Shown: positions 1 to 11,035 of the stretch, one piece after another
Layout of the letters: every line of letters begins with the position of its first letter
How positions within the stretch are numbered: the stretch's first letter is position 1
Assembly: GCF_029784155.1 (NCBI RefSeq)
Contig: NC_073692.1
Location: forward strand, 333,517,920-333,581,919
Origin: Uranotaenia lowii
Taxonomy: Eukaryota; Arthropoda; Insecta; Diptera; Culicidae
DNA: 64,000 nucleotides
Direction of reading: 5' to 3'
Position numbers and translations under genes: made by a program
Notes under the pieces: model-generated
What the model saw: the letters and a program-made list of their open reading frames with translations, nothing else
Told to the model about the DNA's origin: nothing
The model's database searches: none

Positions 1-2290
1 ATATATTAGGGGACGTTGCGAGCGCTCCCCATGTTCAAAGGGTTTTACCTCACATATGTGCCTTCCGCAATGAGAAGGACCAAAGCAGTCTAAGACATCA
101 GTCAAGTAAGGAAAGCAGGATCGGTCTAGGAAGAAAATTTCCTTAGAGGTTGAAGGGTGGAAGACACCAATGCACTGATAATACGCGATAATATTAGTTC
201 AGTAGGTGAACGGCATTTCTCGTGTGTGAATGTTGAGAGTCGTCAGTTCGGAATGTGTTAACTTTTGAGGCTAGCTTATTAAAGGATTGAAATCAGATGG
301 AAGATAATAACGTATATATCTACTGTTTTCTTCGCAACAAGCTTTATTCGATGACTTCGGCGAAATCGCCAGCAAAAAAGCTTCCATGGCGATGAATTTA
401 AGCTCTTTGGAAGAAGTTCATAGAAGTCGAAACGTGTTTGTGATAGGAGTAGAGACGACTAACTTAAAATTCATAACAAGATTTTAAAAGCTATTATAAC
501 AGCACCAGCACCTAATACCAGATAGCCATTGTTGTTAAAAATCAAATCAATTTGTTTATCGTTTGTTTTGAAAGTTTGCTACGGGTTTTAGGCTTTTTGG
601 TTCATAGAAATACGTTGTTATTTAAAATTCCCAGCAACGCTTTTTTACCTCTAAATTGATTGCGAGATTTGTAGCACGAAATTCAAATTTGTCTTGAATG
701 CACCAGAGCGCAAAGTATGTGCACACAAAAAAGGAAAAATATAAATCAATACCACGTTGTGGTTAAACGGTGCTGCTTCGTCTTCTCTGACTCATGGCAC
801 TTTCGAACAAATCGTATGTTTGAGAGGCAGGTTAACTACAGGACCGGTAAGTTATAAACACCTTTTACAAAATGTCTATTTTGAGTGCACTATACTAATC
901 TTCGATTGTAGAATTTCCCTAAACACTCACTGTCCCTTGCTGTTCGGCCAAAGTGATCGACAAATTGTTTATGAATAGAGTCCCTCGATTACTGCAGATT
1001 GGACTGTTTTCGCAGCATCAGCACTTTTGTTCACACGATCGCTGGAAGAATAGGATGCGAATTGGAAAATAATACGTTTAACTTAATGCTAGAACATGAA
1101 CAGAAAAAAACCATCTTAACTACACTGCTACACGCACACGAAAGGGATTTGCTCTGGCCATGGCAGCCTTTAAGGATAAATGCTTGATACAAACCAAAAT
1201 CCAGGAAACAATTTTCAGAAATAAACGGTACATTGAAACACAGCTGTTTCGGATGCAGTCGCTGTTTTCGCAGTTGTTTTGTTTATGTTTTTGACATGAA
1301 ACGCCTGTGACCAGTGGCGGCAGCGACTGTGAAGAAAGCGTTACGGGGAGTTTCCACTAGTTGTGTTCAATCACAGAATAACTCGATTGCTATTATATAT
1401 GGAGCAGAACTAGTTTGAGAAACCGCTGACTGAACATGATTTGATCTAATACTGCGAAGAATTATTTTCAAAATGTAAAATTTTATTGACAATGCTCGCT
1501 CGCCATCGCCGTTCAATAACTCAAATAAAAGTTACACAAATTATGTACTATCAAATTGATGCCCACGCTGGTTGTATAGAAAGCCTTGTTTGTTGAGGAA
1601 AAAAATAGGATGAAAAACAGGCAAGCTCTTGCAGTCGGGATGTTGTGGAATAAGATTATCATTACATTTGATCAGTTTCTTCTAGTAAAAGAAGTATAAA
1701 CCATTCGGCGGTCCCTTTTTTTTTCTCTGCTCGATTTTTATTACATGTTAAATAACATTATATTTTTTTTAACTTTGTTTTTCTGTAGAGAAGAAGGGGA
1801 ATGTAAGGTGTGGACTTATCGTGCATTATTTAATACACATTTTATTATAACATTTACATTTGGTCACCCCTCGACAGTACGGCATAAGCTTTACGATTCT
1901 CTGTTGGTCTCTTTCTCCCTCTCTTGCTGTCTCGCTCCCATCGACAAATAGCGCGTCGGCGACACACAGCAATCGCATCGGGGTTTCGAAGCAAGATCGT
2001 CCACTAACAACAAACGAACGTTCGGCGTATTTCGAGATGTGGAAAATTAGTAACCGGAGATTTTCCTTGTGGCCAAAAGCTCGGATTTTACAACCTAAAC
2101 AATGTTTTTTTCATAGATTGGTTGAAAGTGCTCCAAGAACACTTAACTGAATCAGAATCATACTGTAATGCTAAGAGCTTTAGATTTATTCAGTATTGTG
2201 TTACATAAACTATGAAAATGCTGCTAATTTTGAGGAAAAGACCTATTTGAAATATTTTCTGTTCGTCACATAATTCAAATTGAGGTTGAA
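1..2290. other. Anonymous AT-rich DNA, no gene recognised
   Basis: Several short open frames occur (for example 757-978 and 1860-2150), but none shows a recognisable motif, repeat or splice-bounded exon. The stretch 1-500 is somewhat less AT-rich than the rest of the window and could be untranslated or intergenic host DNA. I see no transposon ends here. Confidence 0.4.
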
Positions 2291-2319
2291 GTTTGATTTT
2301 TCCGGTGTTAGTCAGTTAA

Positions 2320-2437
2320 CTTTTAAAAAGTTTTCCAAGTAAAAAAGCGGGTCATTTTGAAGAAAAAGCGGGACAGCGGAACATTCAACAAAAAAGTGGG
2401 ACATGTCCCGCTTTTGCGGGATGGATGGCAACCCTAG
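2320..2437. mobile_element. End fragment of a hAT-like MITE
   Basis: This short stretch carries repeated 'gcgggac' motifs and a small palindrome, gggacatgtccc. It ends in ggatggcaaccctag, which resembles the ggcaaccyt termini of the hAT-like miniature elements elsewhere in the window. No matching left terminus or target duplication was found, so it is called a truncated end. Confidence 0.35.
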
Positions 2438-2556
2438 ATTAATAACATCTCGATGATATTTTCGCGTCATGTTTTTAACAGTAATGTTTTTACCGAACCA
2501 GCGCAAAAATTACCACAAAAAAAAGATTATTTTTTACCGACTAACCAAGTATATAC

Positions 2557-2926
2557 CAAGGTTGCCAAAATCACAAAAAAATTATAATTTCACTAAATTT
2601 TGATCAAATTTTCATCACAGAATCTGTGTCACAGAACACAGAATTTTGAAAAATTCACAGATTTCACAGAATTTTTTAATTTTAATGGAATTCCAAAATT
2701 ATGATTTTTTAGCCAATATTTAATTTAGAGTTTTTTACTTTGAATTAAAAAAGTATTATAAGATATGCTATTTTAATTGATTTTACCGAACTTACATATA
2801 AAAAGACCCAATTCATCATGAACTTTCTATGAAATTGAAAGAAAAGGCATCACAGAAAACCATCACAGAACTTTTGGGTAAAATCACAGAATTTTCTCAA
2901 AACACAGATATTTTTTGGCAACCTTG
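2557..2926. mobile_element. hAT-like MITE, complete, 370 bp
   Basis: The element begins CAAGGTTGCCAAAA and ends with its exact reverse complement TTTTGGCAACCTTG. It is flanked on both sides by the 8-bp direct repeat GTATATAC (2549-2556 and 2927-2934). An 8-bp duplication with short terminal inverted repeats is what hAT-superfamily elements leave. The interior has no coding capacity and is rich in 'cacagaat' motifs, in both terminal and internal copies. Related pieces lie near 3838-4095 and 44165-44278. The target site itself is palindromic, so the terminal inversion appears longer than the true TIR. Confidence 0.85.
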
Positions 2927-3837
2927 GTATATACCATAGTAATAACCGAACTCCTAAATTCCGGATACTGAGTATATTTTTAATTGAATCATAAACTTTA
3001 ACATGATTCACTTCATCAGTAACGAATTTGCAATTTCTGTTTCAATAAAAAAAATATTTTAAAAATTGTGCAACATGACAGTTCCAAAATATCTCACTTG
3101 CAAGTTTCTATAAACTGAAAGCGAAGTGAGGCCGAAGCATATTATGTATATAAATTTGTGAGCGCTATGCTTTCCTTTGTGTTGAGCATGTTATAAATCA
3201 GGGGTGAGCAATCTTTAAACCTCCAGGCAAATTTGAGTTTGAAATGTTTCCGGCGGGTCGCACTCAAAGTAAAATTTATTAATAACGAGATTAGCCTATA
3301 AACTATTTTTCACAAAATTAAATCTGAAAATGGAAAGATGAAACGATGAGATTTAAAAAAATCTTATTTCATATCAATTTTTTTTTGCTAGGCGGACAAT
3401 ATCAGCCAAAGTTGAATAGCTACATCACTCGGTATATCTTGATCATATTATATTATTCTTGAATTTCTTCGTTCTTCCAAATAGGGACATCCTTTGATAT
3501 TAAACACTGAAATTTTTATATAGTTCATGAAAAAAGTTTGGACTATTTTTTCACATTTCTTATATCAATGTACCTATATTTCAAAACTTTTATGAAAAAG
3601 TTTTCTGGGACATATCACAGAGATAGCTTATAGTAAAAATAATATACTTAAAGGAAATCACTGTCTTCTCAGCGTTGGACGTTGAATCGTTAGTTCCTCT
3701 TTTTCTGTGAGTATTTTTGAAAAGTTCTTCTAAAATATAAATTTGTCTTCTTCGTCCTGTTATCTTTACTCACAAACGGTGAAAAAACTGTGTTTTTAAA
3801 CAATTTTTTTAAGATAATGCATTGAGATGTTGAACAA

Positions 3838-4095
3838 GGTTGTAAAAATAATATAAAATTCCATAATTTTTAAGGTTTTTCGCCAAATTTCGTCAAAACT
3901 ACAGTTCACACTCGAGATTCAAGATTTTTTTTCACAGATTTCGTGAATTTTTTTAATAAAATTTAAAAGCCTTTGATAAAGCATTTAAATTGATCGAATT
4001 TAGGCAAGATTTTTCTATGATTTTTTAAACAGCATAACAAAAATGATCACAGACTTTTTTGGTAAAACCACAGAGTAACAGATTTGTTTTGTCAA
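3838..4095. mobile_element. Decayed relative of the 2557-2926 MITE
   Basis: The left side starts caaggttgtaaaaa, close to the caaggttgccaaaa terminus. The interior contains the 'cacagattt', 'cacagac' and 'cacagagtaacaga' motifs of that family. The right end is degraded to ttttgtcaagaaccc. No convincing target duplication remains. Confidence 0.35.
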
Positions 4096-5171
4096 GAACC
4101 CGGAATTTATGAAGCTGGGTCATGCCGATTAGAAATCTTAAATTGTTCACCCAAGCTTGATTATTAAACTTTTCTCATTACCGTCAGTATTCAAGAATAA
4201 AAATTCAATTCTCGCTTGTTCAATTTTTTGGCAGTATTTAAGTACTAACAGGACTAAACTTTTTACAAATTTTTTTAAATAACTCAGATTATCAACAAAA
4301 ATATCGGCTGAAAATTTTAATCGTACAACTTTATCATTGCTTGGAATGAAAAAAAAAATAATCGTTACCAACAGATTTAAAAATGCCTGTTGTCATCTGT
4401 AGTCTTTCGATTTTTCGTTTGCTATTTCAACTCGCTTTTTGAAATTTTAATTATGAATGCGGTAGTGTCAATTTTATATTACGCAAGTGAAAATTATATT
4501 AAACTTATGCTTTGAAAAGAACACAATAAATATTCAAAATGCTTGAAAAAAAATAAAAATATGAATGCTCGAGGGGCAAATGCAGCTCCAAACAATTGAA
4601 GTGCATATTTTTTTTCAAATCAATGACGTACACCATTTTTTTTATTTAGTACCTATTTGTTTACTATTATTTCATGGTAATGAACAATCTTTCGTAGAAA
4701 AATAAAACTCAAAAAGTAAAAAAAGCAATAAATTAGATTCGAGAAAAGCTTCGCGGACACACAAGAAGCCTCCTGTTGCTTATCCCTGTTATAAATCGTT
4801 TAACAATATGAGTATGTGTGGGCTTTGGTTTTGCCGCTCTCAATCTGTTGAGAGCGGCAGCAAAGGGAACTCGAGTTTTAATGCTGATACTTAAAAGTTT
4901 TAAATATGTTTAAAATGTAAGTTGACAGTTTAAAAAAATAATGATTTACAGAACAATAAGTTCGAATACAAATAAAAATCACGAGATTATAAATCAACTG
5001 GTTGGAATAACAATAGAATGAAACTACTGGAATTGAAATACCCGAAGAAAATAGCAAATTAAAAGTAGTCAATTACACTTTCTATTTAGGAAAAATTTCA
5101 ACTCAACCATTATTATGAGCTTAAACCAGTGCCAAATTAGGCCATCGAAGGCCTGGGGCAATTTTTCTAGT

Positions 5172-5189
5172 TGGGGGGGGGGGGGGGGA
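5172..5189. repeat. Poly-G run
   Basis: An uninterrupted G run of about 18 bases in otherwise AT-rich sequence. Homopolymers of this length are error-prone in sequencing, so the exact length is uncertain. Confidence 0.9.
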
Positions 5190-5834
5190 GGAGTGTGTTA
5201 ATCGATTTTTTTTGGAAATGTCATCCCAGAGAAAAAATAATTATTTAAACATACAAAGAAACGGTATATGAGTTCAGTATATTGCCTTCAAATACTCATT
5301 ATGTCTGCGTAGAAGGTAGTTTCTGGTATCTTCAAGCAATAATCACGTGCAAACATTGCAGAAAAGTTAATCAATGTTTGGAGCCGTTAAATGCAATATT
5401 TAATCCGCAATTTATGTTTAACTAAAATTCTATAGCTTGAAAAAATCAAAGAGAGGTTTTAATTTTTTTTTTAATCAATGATCGTATTCATCGAAATAAT
5501 TTAAAAATTATCTCATGGAAACTAGAAAGATTTTGTAGACTGAGTTTGAGGCCAAAGCAAAAATTTCAACAAAATCATTAAAATAAAGTTTCATGCAAAT
5601 ACAGATATAAGAGCTCAAGAGTAACATTCAAAACTTATAATTAAATTTTATTTTAACCACAATTCAGTGTCTCAAATCAAGATTTGAGAAATGTTTATAT
5701 GGTTTCAAATAATCATATAAATATTTCTCGTACTGAAATACCATTTCATGCTAAACCTGGTTTCATTTGCTTGATTAGTACGCGTTATGCAAGAACTTGA
5801 AAGAAAGGTCCCATTTTCTTTCTCTATTTGATTG

Positions 5835-6787
5835 TATCCCATTTACCCGAAAACCATTGCCCAGAATGAATTTTTCCCAGAATGACAAATACCCGAAATC
5901 AAACCCCAGAATGAACCATTTCCCAAAAAAAAAAATTCCACAGAATGCACCATTTACCAGAAATTTTTTCCCCAGAATGGACCATTTCCCAGAATTTTTT
6001 TCCCCAGAATGGAACATTTACCAGAATGGCACAAATCCCAGATTTTTTCCCCTAGTATTTTTATTTGTTTTTTTTTTTTCTAATGAATTCTTGAATATTT
6101 CATATGATTCGAAATTAATTTTTTCAAAATGATTTTTTAAATGAAACAACGACTTTGAAATTTTCCAACTAAATTTATTTTAGAACCAATATTGTGCTTT
6201 GTTTATGGTTTGGGTACTTTAATTGATTCAATGCTTACCATGCTCCTTTAAAAAACCGTTTTTGAATCCGACTCCTCACGATGCGCGTTCGAACTTTAAA
6301 GACGTTTTGTCCTTCACGCTGTCGCATGGCGGACGGGCTATCGGATCACCCCTAGCTTTCACGCAGACCTAGGAAGCCCCGGCAGACCTAGACCAATGTC
6401 TTAGGGCCGTCGCTTCCGACGGCGGGTCGGCGGCCTCCTCGGATTTGGGAGCTTCGGCGGCTTTGTGCCGCCTCAGCCCCTTCATCCTCGTTGGTTGCGG
6501 CCTTGCCGCAAAATAATAACATTATGAAACCCCATTTTTTTTTTGTAACAATTCCTTTTTTTTAAATAATTTCTAGTAAGGATAAATGTTTTCAATTTTC
6601 TGGGAAATGGTCCTTCTTGCGAAAAAATTTCTGGTACATGGTTCATTCTGGTGAAAAAATTTCTGGGAAATGGTACATTCTGGCGAAAATTTTTCTGGGA
6701 AATGGTTCGTCTGGGGAAAAAAATTCTGGCGATTGGAATTCTGGGGATTTTTCATTCTGGGCAATGGTTTTCGGATAAATGTAGTAC
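5835..6787. mobile_element. Palindromic element with arrayed 'cccagaatg' arms and GC-rich core
   Basis: The left arm (to about 6040) and right arm (from about 6600) are inverted copies. The outermost parts read catttacccgaaaacc on the left and ggttttcggataaatg on the right, next to TA dinucleotides at both junctions. Each arm is an array of roughly 28-35-bp units of the type 'ccagaatgnaccatttc'. The flanks are two halves of the Helitron-related repeat, which supports an insertion. Long open frames on both strands here come from the array and are not genes. Superfamily unknown; a TA target duplication would fit Tc1/mariner-type mobilisation but is not proven. Confidence 0.6.
6255..6515. other. 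GC-rich core of the palindromic element
   Basis: This segment is markedly GC-rich compared with everything around it. It contains a perfect 7-bp stem with a CTTC loop at 6406-6423 (gccgtcgcttccgacggc) and further GC-rich inverted motifs such as ggcggctttgtgccgcc. No protein or RNA gene was recognised. It could be a captured host fragment or an element-specific structured core. Confidence 0.6.
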
Positions 6788-7545
6788 AACCCTCTATCTC
6801 CCCATTAGATGGAGAGGTGAATACTTGATTTTCATAGACATATTTCTTGTACTCAAATACCGCAAATGACCCTCATTTGCTCGATACGTTTTCGATTTAT
6901 GCAAAATTTCGTATGGCAGCCCCTCTGCCCCTTTTATATCTACAAGTTTAAAGAAAGATAGGGCTTCAATTTACCATAGAAACATTTCTCGTATTGAAAC
7001 TCATATCAAATTTGATTCCATTAGCTTTATCAGCCCTTCAGTTATGCTAAAAGTTGAAAGAAATTCCCAACCCCCTTCCCCTTCCCCACAGCATTTCTTG
7101 TACCCAAATAGCCTTCTATGCCAAATTTGGTTCCATTTGCTGGAAAAATTCTTGAGTTATTCAATAAAAACTGAATGAAGCTTCCTTCCATCATTCCTTT
7201 CTCTCCGCTCGAAGAATGTAGGTTTCACAAATAACCATAGAAACACTACTCGTATCAAAATAATCCACCCCCTCCTTCCTTGCTCTCCACCGATAAAAAG
7301 GTGGGAATCCAAACCAGCATAGACACATTCCTCAAACGGAAATACACTCCTATGCCAAATTTGGTTATTTGTGCATGATCAGTTCTCGAATTATTAAGAC
7401 TTATTTCTTTTAAATGAGAGACCCCTTTCCCTCTTCCTAAGAACTTTCCCCGACCATAAGAAACCTTCACCTGCTAAGTTTCATGTAAATCGATTCAGTC
7501 TTCGAGTCTATAGGGAACAGAACAGAACAGAAATTAATTTAGCTG

Positions 7546-8345
7546 GATCAAGCTGGATACAAAAATCAAAGCAAGTTTCATACCTTTAATCTTTTAACAA
7601 AGCAAAAAATACATTAAAATCAAAACTTTAAAAAAATATAAGACGTTCATCAATACTCTTTTCGTTACTGATTACTTTTCTTAAAACAAACAGCTATTTG
7701 TTTTTGTGCTAATTCTGAATTAAAAACTCCAACCATTCAATCTACAGTCTTAATTCTTTGTTTTTTTTTTTTAATTCAAGTACAAAGGTTGTCCCAGAGC
7801 GTTGTTTATCTGGTTACAAAAAATGAATACATTTTCCTATTTTGCAATAAGAAAATTAAAACTATCTGCCAAAAATTGCATAATCACGTCTAGTAATGAA
7901 AAATCTAATTTCGAAAAGAGGTTGGATAAGCAGTTTTATCCGAAATCCAGAAATTCCCTTGAATTTTAATTTATTCATTAACAAAAGACTGAAAATGTAT
8001 TATCAAGTTGGTCGTGAAATGTACTTTTTGACACTGACTTCAGGGCTAAAAAGTATTACTTTTCGAGAGTGTTTTTAGCGTCGAACATTTCGCTTTTCAA
8101 CTCTGAATTGCATAAAATCTTCTAATACATCTTTTCTAGTCATTTTTAAATTATTTACTGTTTTCTTAATTGTAGACTGATTATGAGTACTTATCAGAAA
8201 GATTGAGTAAATTTCGGTGCTCTGGAGAATTTTTTGTTCCATTAATTTGTTTTTTTTTATAATTTGTGTATATCTTTATTGTTACTCTAATCTCGGATTT
8301 GTCAAAGGAAATTTATACCATTCAATTAAATTGCTGAAAATTTAT
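7546..8345. other. AT-rich DNA, nothing recognised
   Basis: There is one short open frame (7896-8078) without motifs. No repeats with recognisable ends were seen. Confidence 0.4.
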
Positions 8346-8347
8346 TA

Positions 8348-9642
8348 AAGCATGGATCACTACAAATCTGGACGCTTTAAAACGGGTCTATCTCGGAGCT
8401 ATGTGAACGAAATAAAAATGTGTTGCACTTGAAATGTAGGGTTTTTTTTATTGCACTTTAAAGGAAAAATAATAAAACAATTATTCCGATGTTGTTTTGA
8501 TGAATTTTCGAACTTTTGGTTGAGTATCACTCATTATAGTTTGAACACCCTATTCGCTGACCTCAGCGGCCATTTTGTTCCACAATCTCTTCATCTCTGT
8601 TGCATCCCAAGTCGTCCTACCATTCTTCTTCATCTCCTGCTTGGCAATTGCCCAAAATTTTTCGATAGGGCGGAATTGAGGGCAGTTGGGTGGGTTGATG
8701 TCCTTTTCGACAAAATCCACCCGTTGGCCTGATACCACTGTAGTACCTCTTTGCTGTAGTGGCAGCTTGCCAATTCTGGCGAAAACTTTACTGATCCTTT
8801 GTGAGATCTAAAGTACGAAAACAAAAGTTTTTCAGGCATTCCTCCTTGTAAATTTCGGAGTCCATGGTCTTGTTTTTCACAAAAACCGGAGTTTTTCGTG
8901 CGCAGCTGCAAATACCTTGCCAGATCAAACACTTTCTTGCAAACTTATCAGCAAAAACGAATTTGAAGTTGCCGGGGACATCACCATGACCAGTGCAGTG
9001 CACCACTGCAGTGGCTTTACATAATTTTTGGCCAGAAAGCTGCCCAAAATCCATCTTCACGTACGTTTCGTCATCCATGAGGATGCATCCGTCGAACTTC
9101 GTTGGAATCTTCTTGTATAACTTGCGGGCACGTCCTTTGGCTACTAAATTCTGCTTCAATGTCCGGTTTGGTTGCTTACTGGTCCGATAGGATCGTATTC
9201 CTTCGCGTAGACGAATTCTGCTGACGGTGCACCGGTATGTTATAGTCCGACTACCCTGTGTTTTCCTTGATCGTTCTCAACACCTTCAAATGCAGTTTCC
9301 GATCCTTAATTCCACTATAACGCTTGGTATGAACCTGCCGATCTATAGTACGCATCTCACGGAAACGTTTGAGAATGCTACACACGGTTGATTTGACCAT
9401 TTTTAACGATTTCGCGATTTTTGAACCCGACCACGTCGGGTTTTTGACGTGGGTGTTCAAAATTTATTTTCATCTCGCGGCTTCCATCACGTGTAACTTT
9501 TTTGAAACAAAACGAATCGTAATGAAATTTTCAGCACTGGTAGAAGAAACATTACTCTACAAAGTGCTGCCAAAACATTCCAAATCCGACAAGCACTATG
9601 GTAAAATAAATAGTGCGTTCAGATTTGTAGTGATCCATGCTT
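8348..9642 (-). mobile_element. Mariner (DD37E type), full length, 1295 bp, dead copy
   Basis: The element is bounded by TA dinucleotides (8346-8347, 9643-9644). Its inverted termini read AAGCATGGATCACTACAAAT on the left and the reverse complement ATTTGTAGTGATCCATGCTT on the right. It contains the remains of one transposase gene on the minus strand. The size and TA target duplication fit the Tc1/mariner superfamily. Two further copies form the nest at 33406-36492. Confidence 0.92.
8549..9487 (-). pseudogene. DD37E mariner transposase, frameshifted pseudogene
   Basis: The minus-strand frames carry, in order, an N-terminal helix-turn-helix region, the first catalytic segment MDDETYVKMDF, a second segment around LASCHYSKEVLQWY and the third around NPPNCPQFRPIEKFWA. 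Thirty-seven residues separate the second acidic position from the final Glu, the spacing of the DD37E (ITmD37E) group known from mosquitoes. The copy is dead. Codon 6 after the ATG at 9487 is TGA (9470-9472), where the copy ending at 36339 has CGA. The second catalytic Asp reads Glu. A small deletion lies near 9230, and frames change near 8735. Transposases of this family cut and paste the element in the nucleus. Confidence 0.88.
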
Positions 9643-9644
9643 TA

Positions 9645-10440
9645 TGCTTCAAAAAGTTTCATCACGATTGTTTTCACGAGTTTAAATGAGTGATTGGCAG
9701 AGTTTTTGCTATCGCTAATTTTTACTCCGAGATCCTTTTATGTTGCAACTGCTTTCTTCGTTCGAATCTGATTTTTTTTTTGTACTCGATGCTAATGTTT
9801 GTATTGTACAGATGAAGTTCAAATGTTTATCTTCATTTGACTATACCAGTGTGTTTATGAATTGATCAAAATATTTGACTTAATCTCTCTACTTTCGACT
9901 TGACATGGTTTTTTTGTTGAGTTGATTTTTTTAAAGCATCAAACTATGTTTAACGGAAATATATGTTGTTTTTAAAATTATTAAACTGAAAAAAAATTAC
10001 AAATTGCCTTCAGCCTGATTTTGTCTTCTTTGGTTGAAAAAAAAATGTGGTGGCATCCGCTCTTGATTTTTCAGATAGGTATTTTCAGATAGGTATTTTA
10101 GGCATTTTCAGATTTTTATTTCAATTCGATTATCCCGTATCCTTCACATACATAGTTGTTCTCATAAACTTGGTACGATGTTTTTCTTTTTTGACAACCG
10201 AGCTCCATCTATGAGAAAGAGTACGGAATCCTGATGATAGTCAATACGCATGCGTTCCTAAAAGCGCCTCGTTCTTGTCAACTTTCTAACTTTCTCCATT
10301 GGCCGCCAGACACTGCTGGAGCAAATTTGTAAAAGCTTCGATCGATGTAAAAGCTCGTGCAAAGGCATTTGTGGAGGTAGAGATTCAAAAGGTACAAAAA
10401 ATATAGGAATTTACTAAAAATGTATTGCTAATTACCAATA
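9645..10440. other. AT-rich DNA, nothing recognised
   Basis: No gene or repeat with clear ends was seen. A tandem 18-bp duplication of 'tttttcagataggtatt' type occurs at about 10069-10104. Confidence 0.4.
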
Positions 10441-10802
10441 AGGCCGGTACAAATTTCAAATCCTTCTTTTGTCACTTGGAGTTGGAGCATCGCAAGGGGG
10501 GAGGGGATAATAAAAAATAATGCGAAAAACAAGTAAATTGGAATAAATTGCACAAAAGTTTGTATGCAACAAAATTGCAACAACGAAAATTTCAATAAAA
10601 TGAAGAATACAAAAGATTGAATAATTCCTATCTTCCACAATTTGTTTTTCGGCTTTGGAATCTTTCGGATATTTGATTTTTTTTTAAATTTTCATAAAAT
10701 ACTTCAAATTTGATTTTTTCCCCCTTTTGGGTTTTTTGGAAATTTCAGAGGGGGGGATGAGGGGGGTTTGACAAGAGAAGAAGTTGATATTTGTTCCAGC
10801 CT
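10441..10802. mobile_element. MITE of the 'ggccgg...acaaat' family
   Basis: The ends form an imperfect inverted repeat: AGGCCGGTACAAATTTC on the left, and on the right the complement of AGGCTGGAACAAATATC. The subterminal regions are G-rich (ggggggagggg near 10495; gggggggatgagggggg near 10750). Relatives lie at 42226-42292, 54757-55154 and 55890-56235. The open frame on the minus strand here has no known motif and is not called. The superfamily is unresolved because no clear target duplication is visible. Confidence 0.65.
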
Positions 10803-10827
10803 AAATTAATGAAAATAATACATTATT

Positions 10828-10963
10828 TCTCTCTTCTCTCTTCTCTCTTCTCTCTTCTCTCTTCTCTCTTCTCTCTTCTCTCTTCTCTCTTCTCTCTTCT
10901 CTCTTCTCTCTTCTCTCTTCTCTCTTCTCTCTTCTCTCTTCTCTCTTCTCTCTTCTCTCTTCA
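10828..10963. repeat. Heptamer microsatellite (TTCTCTC)n
   Basis: About 19 nearly perfect copies of a 7-bp pyrimidine unit, with decayed copies continuing to about 11035. It lies just outside the right end of the MITE at 10441-10802. Open frames on both strands, rich in SLF or REK repeats, come from the microsatellite. Confidence 0.97.
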
Positions 10964-11035
10964 CTCTTCTCATTTCTTTTAGCTCTTCTCTTTCCTCTCT
11001 CACTTCACTCTTTTGTCCTCTCTCTTCTCTCTTCA

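Larger units (their letters stand above)
2935..5690. other. Anonymous AT-rich DNA with minor repeat remnants
   Basis: No gene was recognised. A G homopolymer of about 18 bases lies at 5172-5189. A decayed relative of the 2557-2926 MITE may lie at 3838-4095. The inverted motif 'gccgctctcaatctgttgagagcggc' near 4832-4858 can form a small hairpin. Confidence 0.4.
5690..7545 (-). mobile_element. Helitron-related interspersed repeat, interrupted
   Basis: The region is built from diverged modules of about 130-150 bp. They carry recurring phrases such as 'tagaaacatttctcgta', 'aaataccntccatgccaaatttgg' and 'ccatttgcttgatta'. The same phrases fill 58460-59750. The right end carries aacagaacagaacagaaatt, the counterpart of the end of the 59-kb copy. 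That end is the reverse complement of the Helitron-like 5' end at 42423, so this copy would be on the minus strand. It is interrupted at about 5835-6787 by a palindromic element. There is no coding capacity. Helitron assignment is inference from the shared terminus only. Confidence 0.5.

Noticed and set aside
5775..6132. Open frames on both strands with repeated 'GKWSILGKK' or 'PRMNHFPKK' phrases
   Set aside because: They arise from the 'cccagaatg' sub-repeat array of the palindromic element. Both strands are open because the unit length is near a multiple of three, and no start, splice or domain evidence exists.
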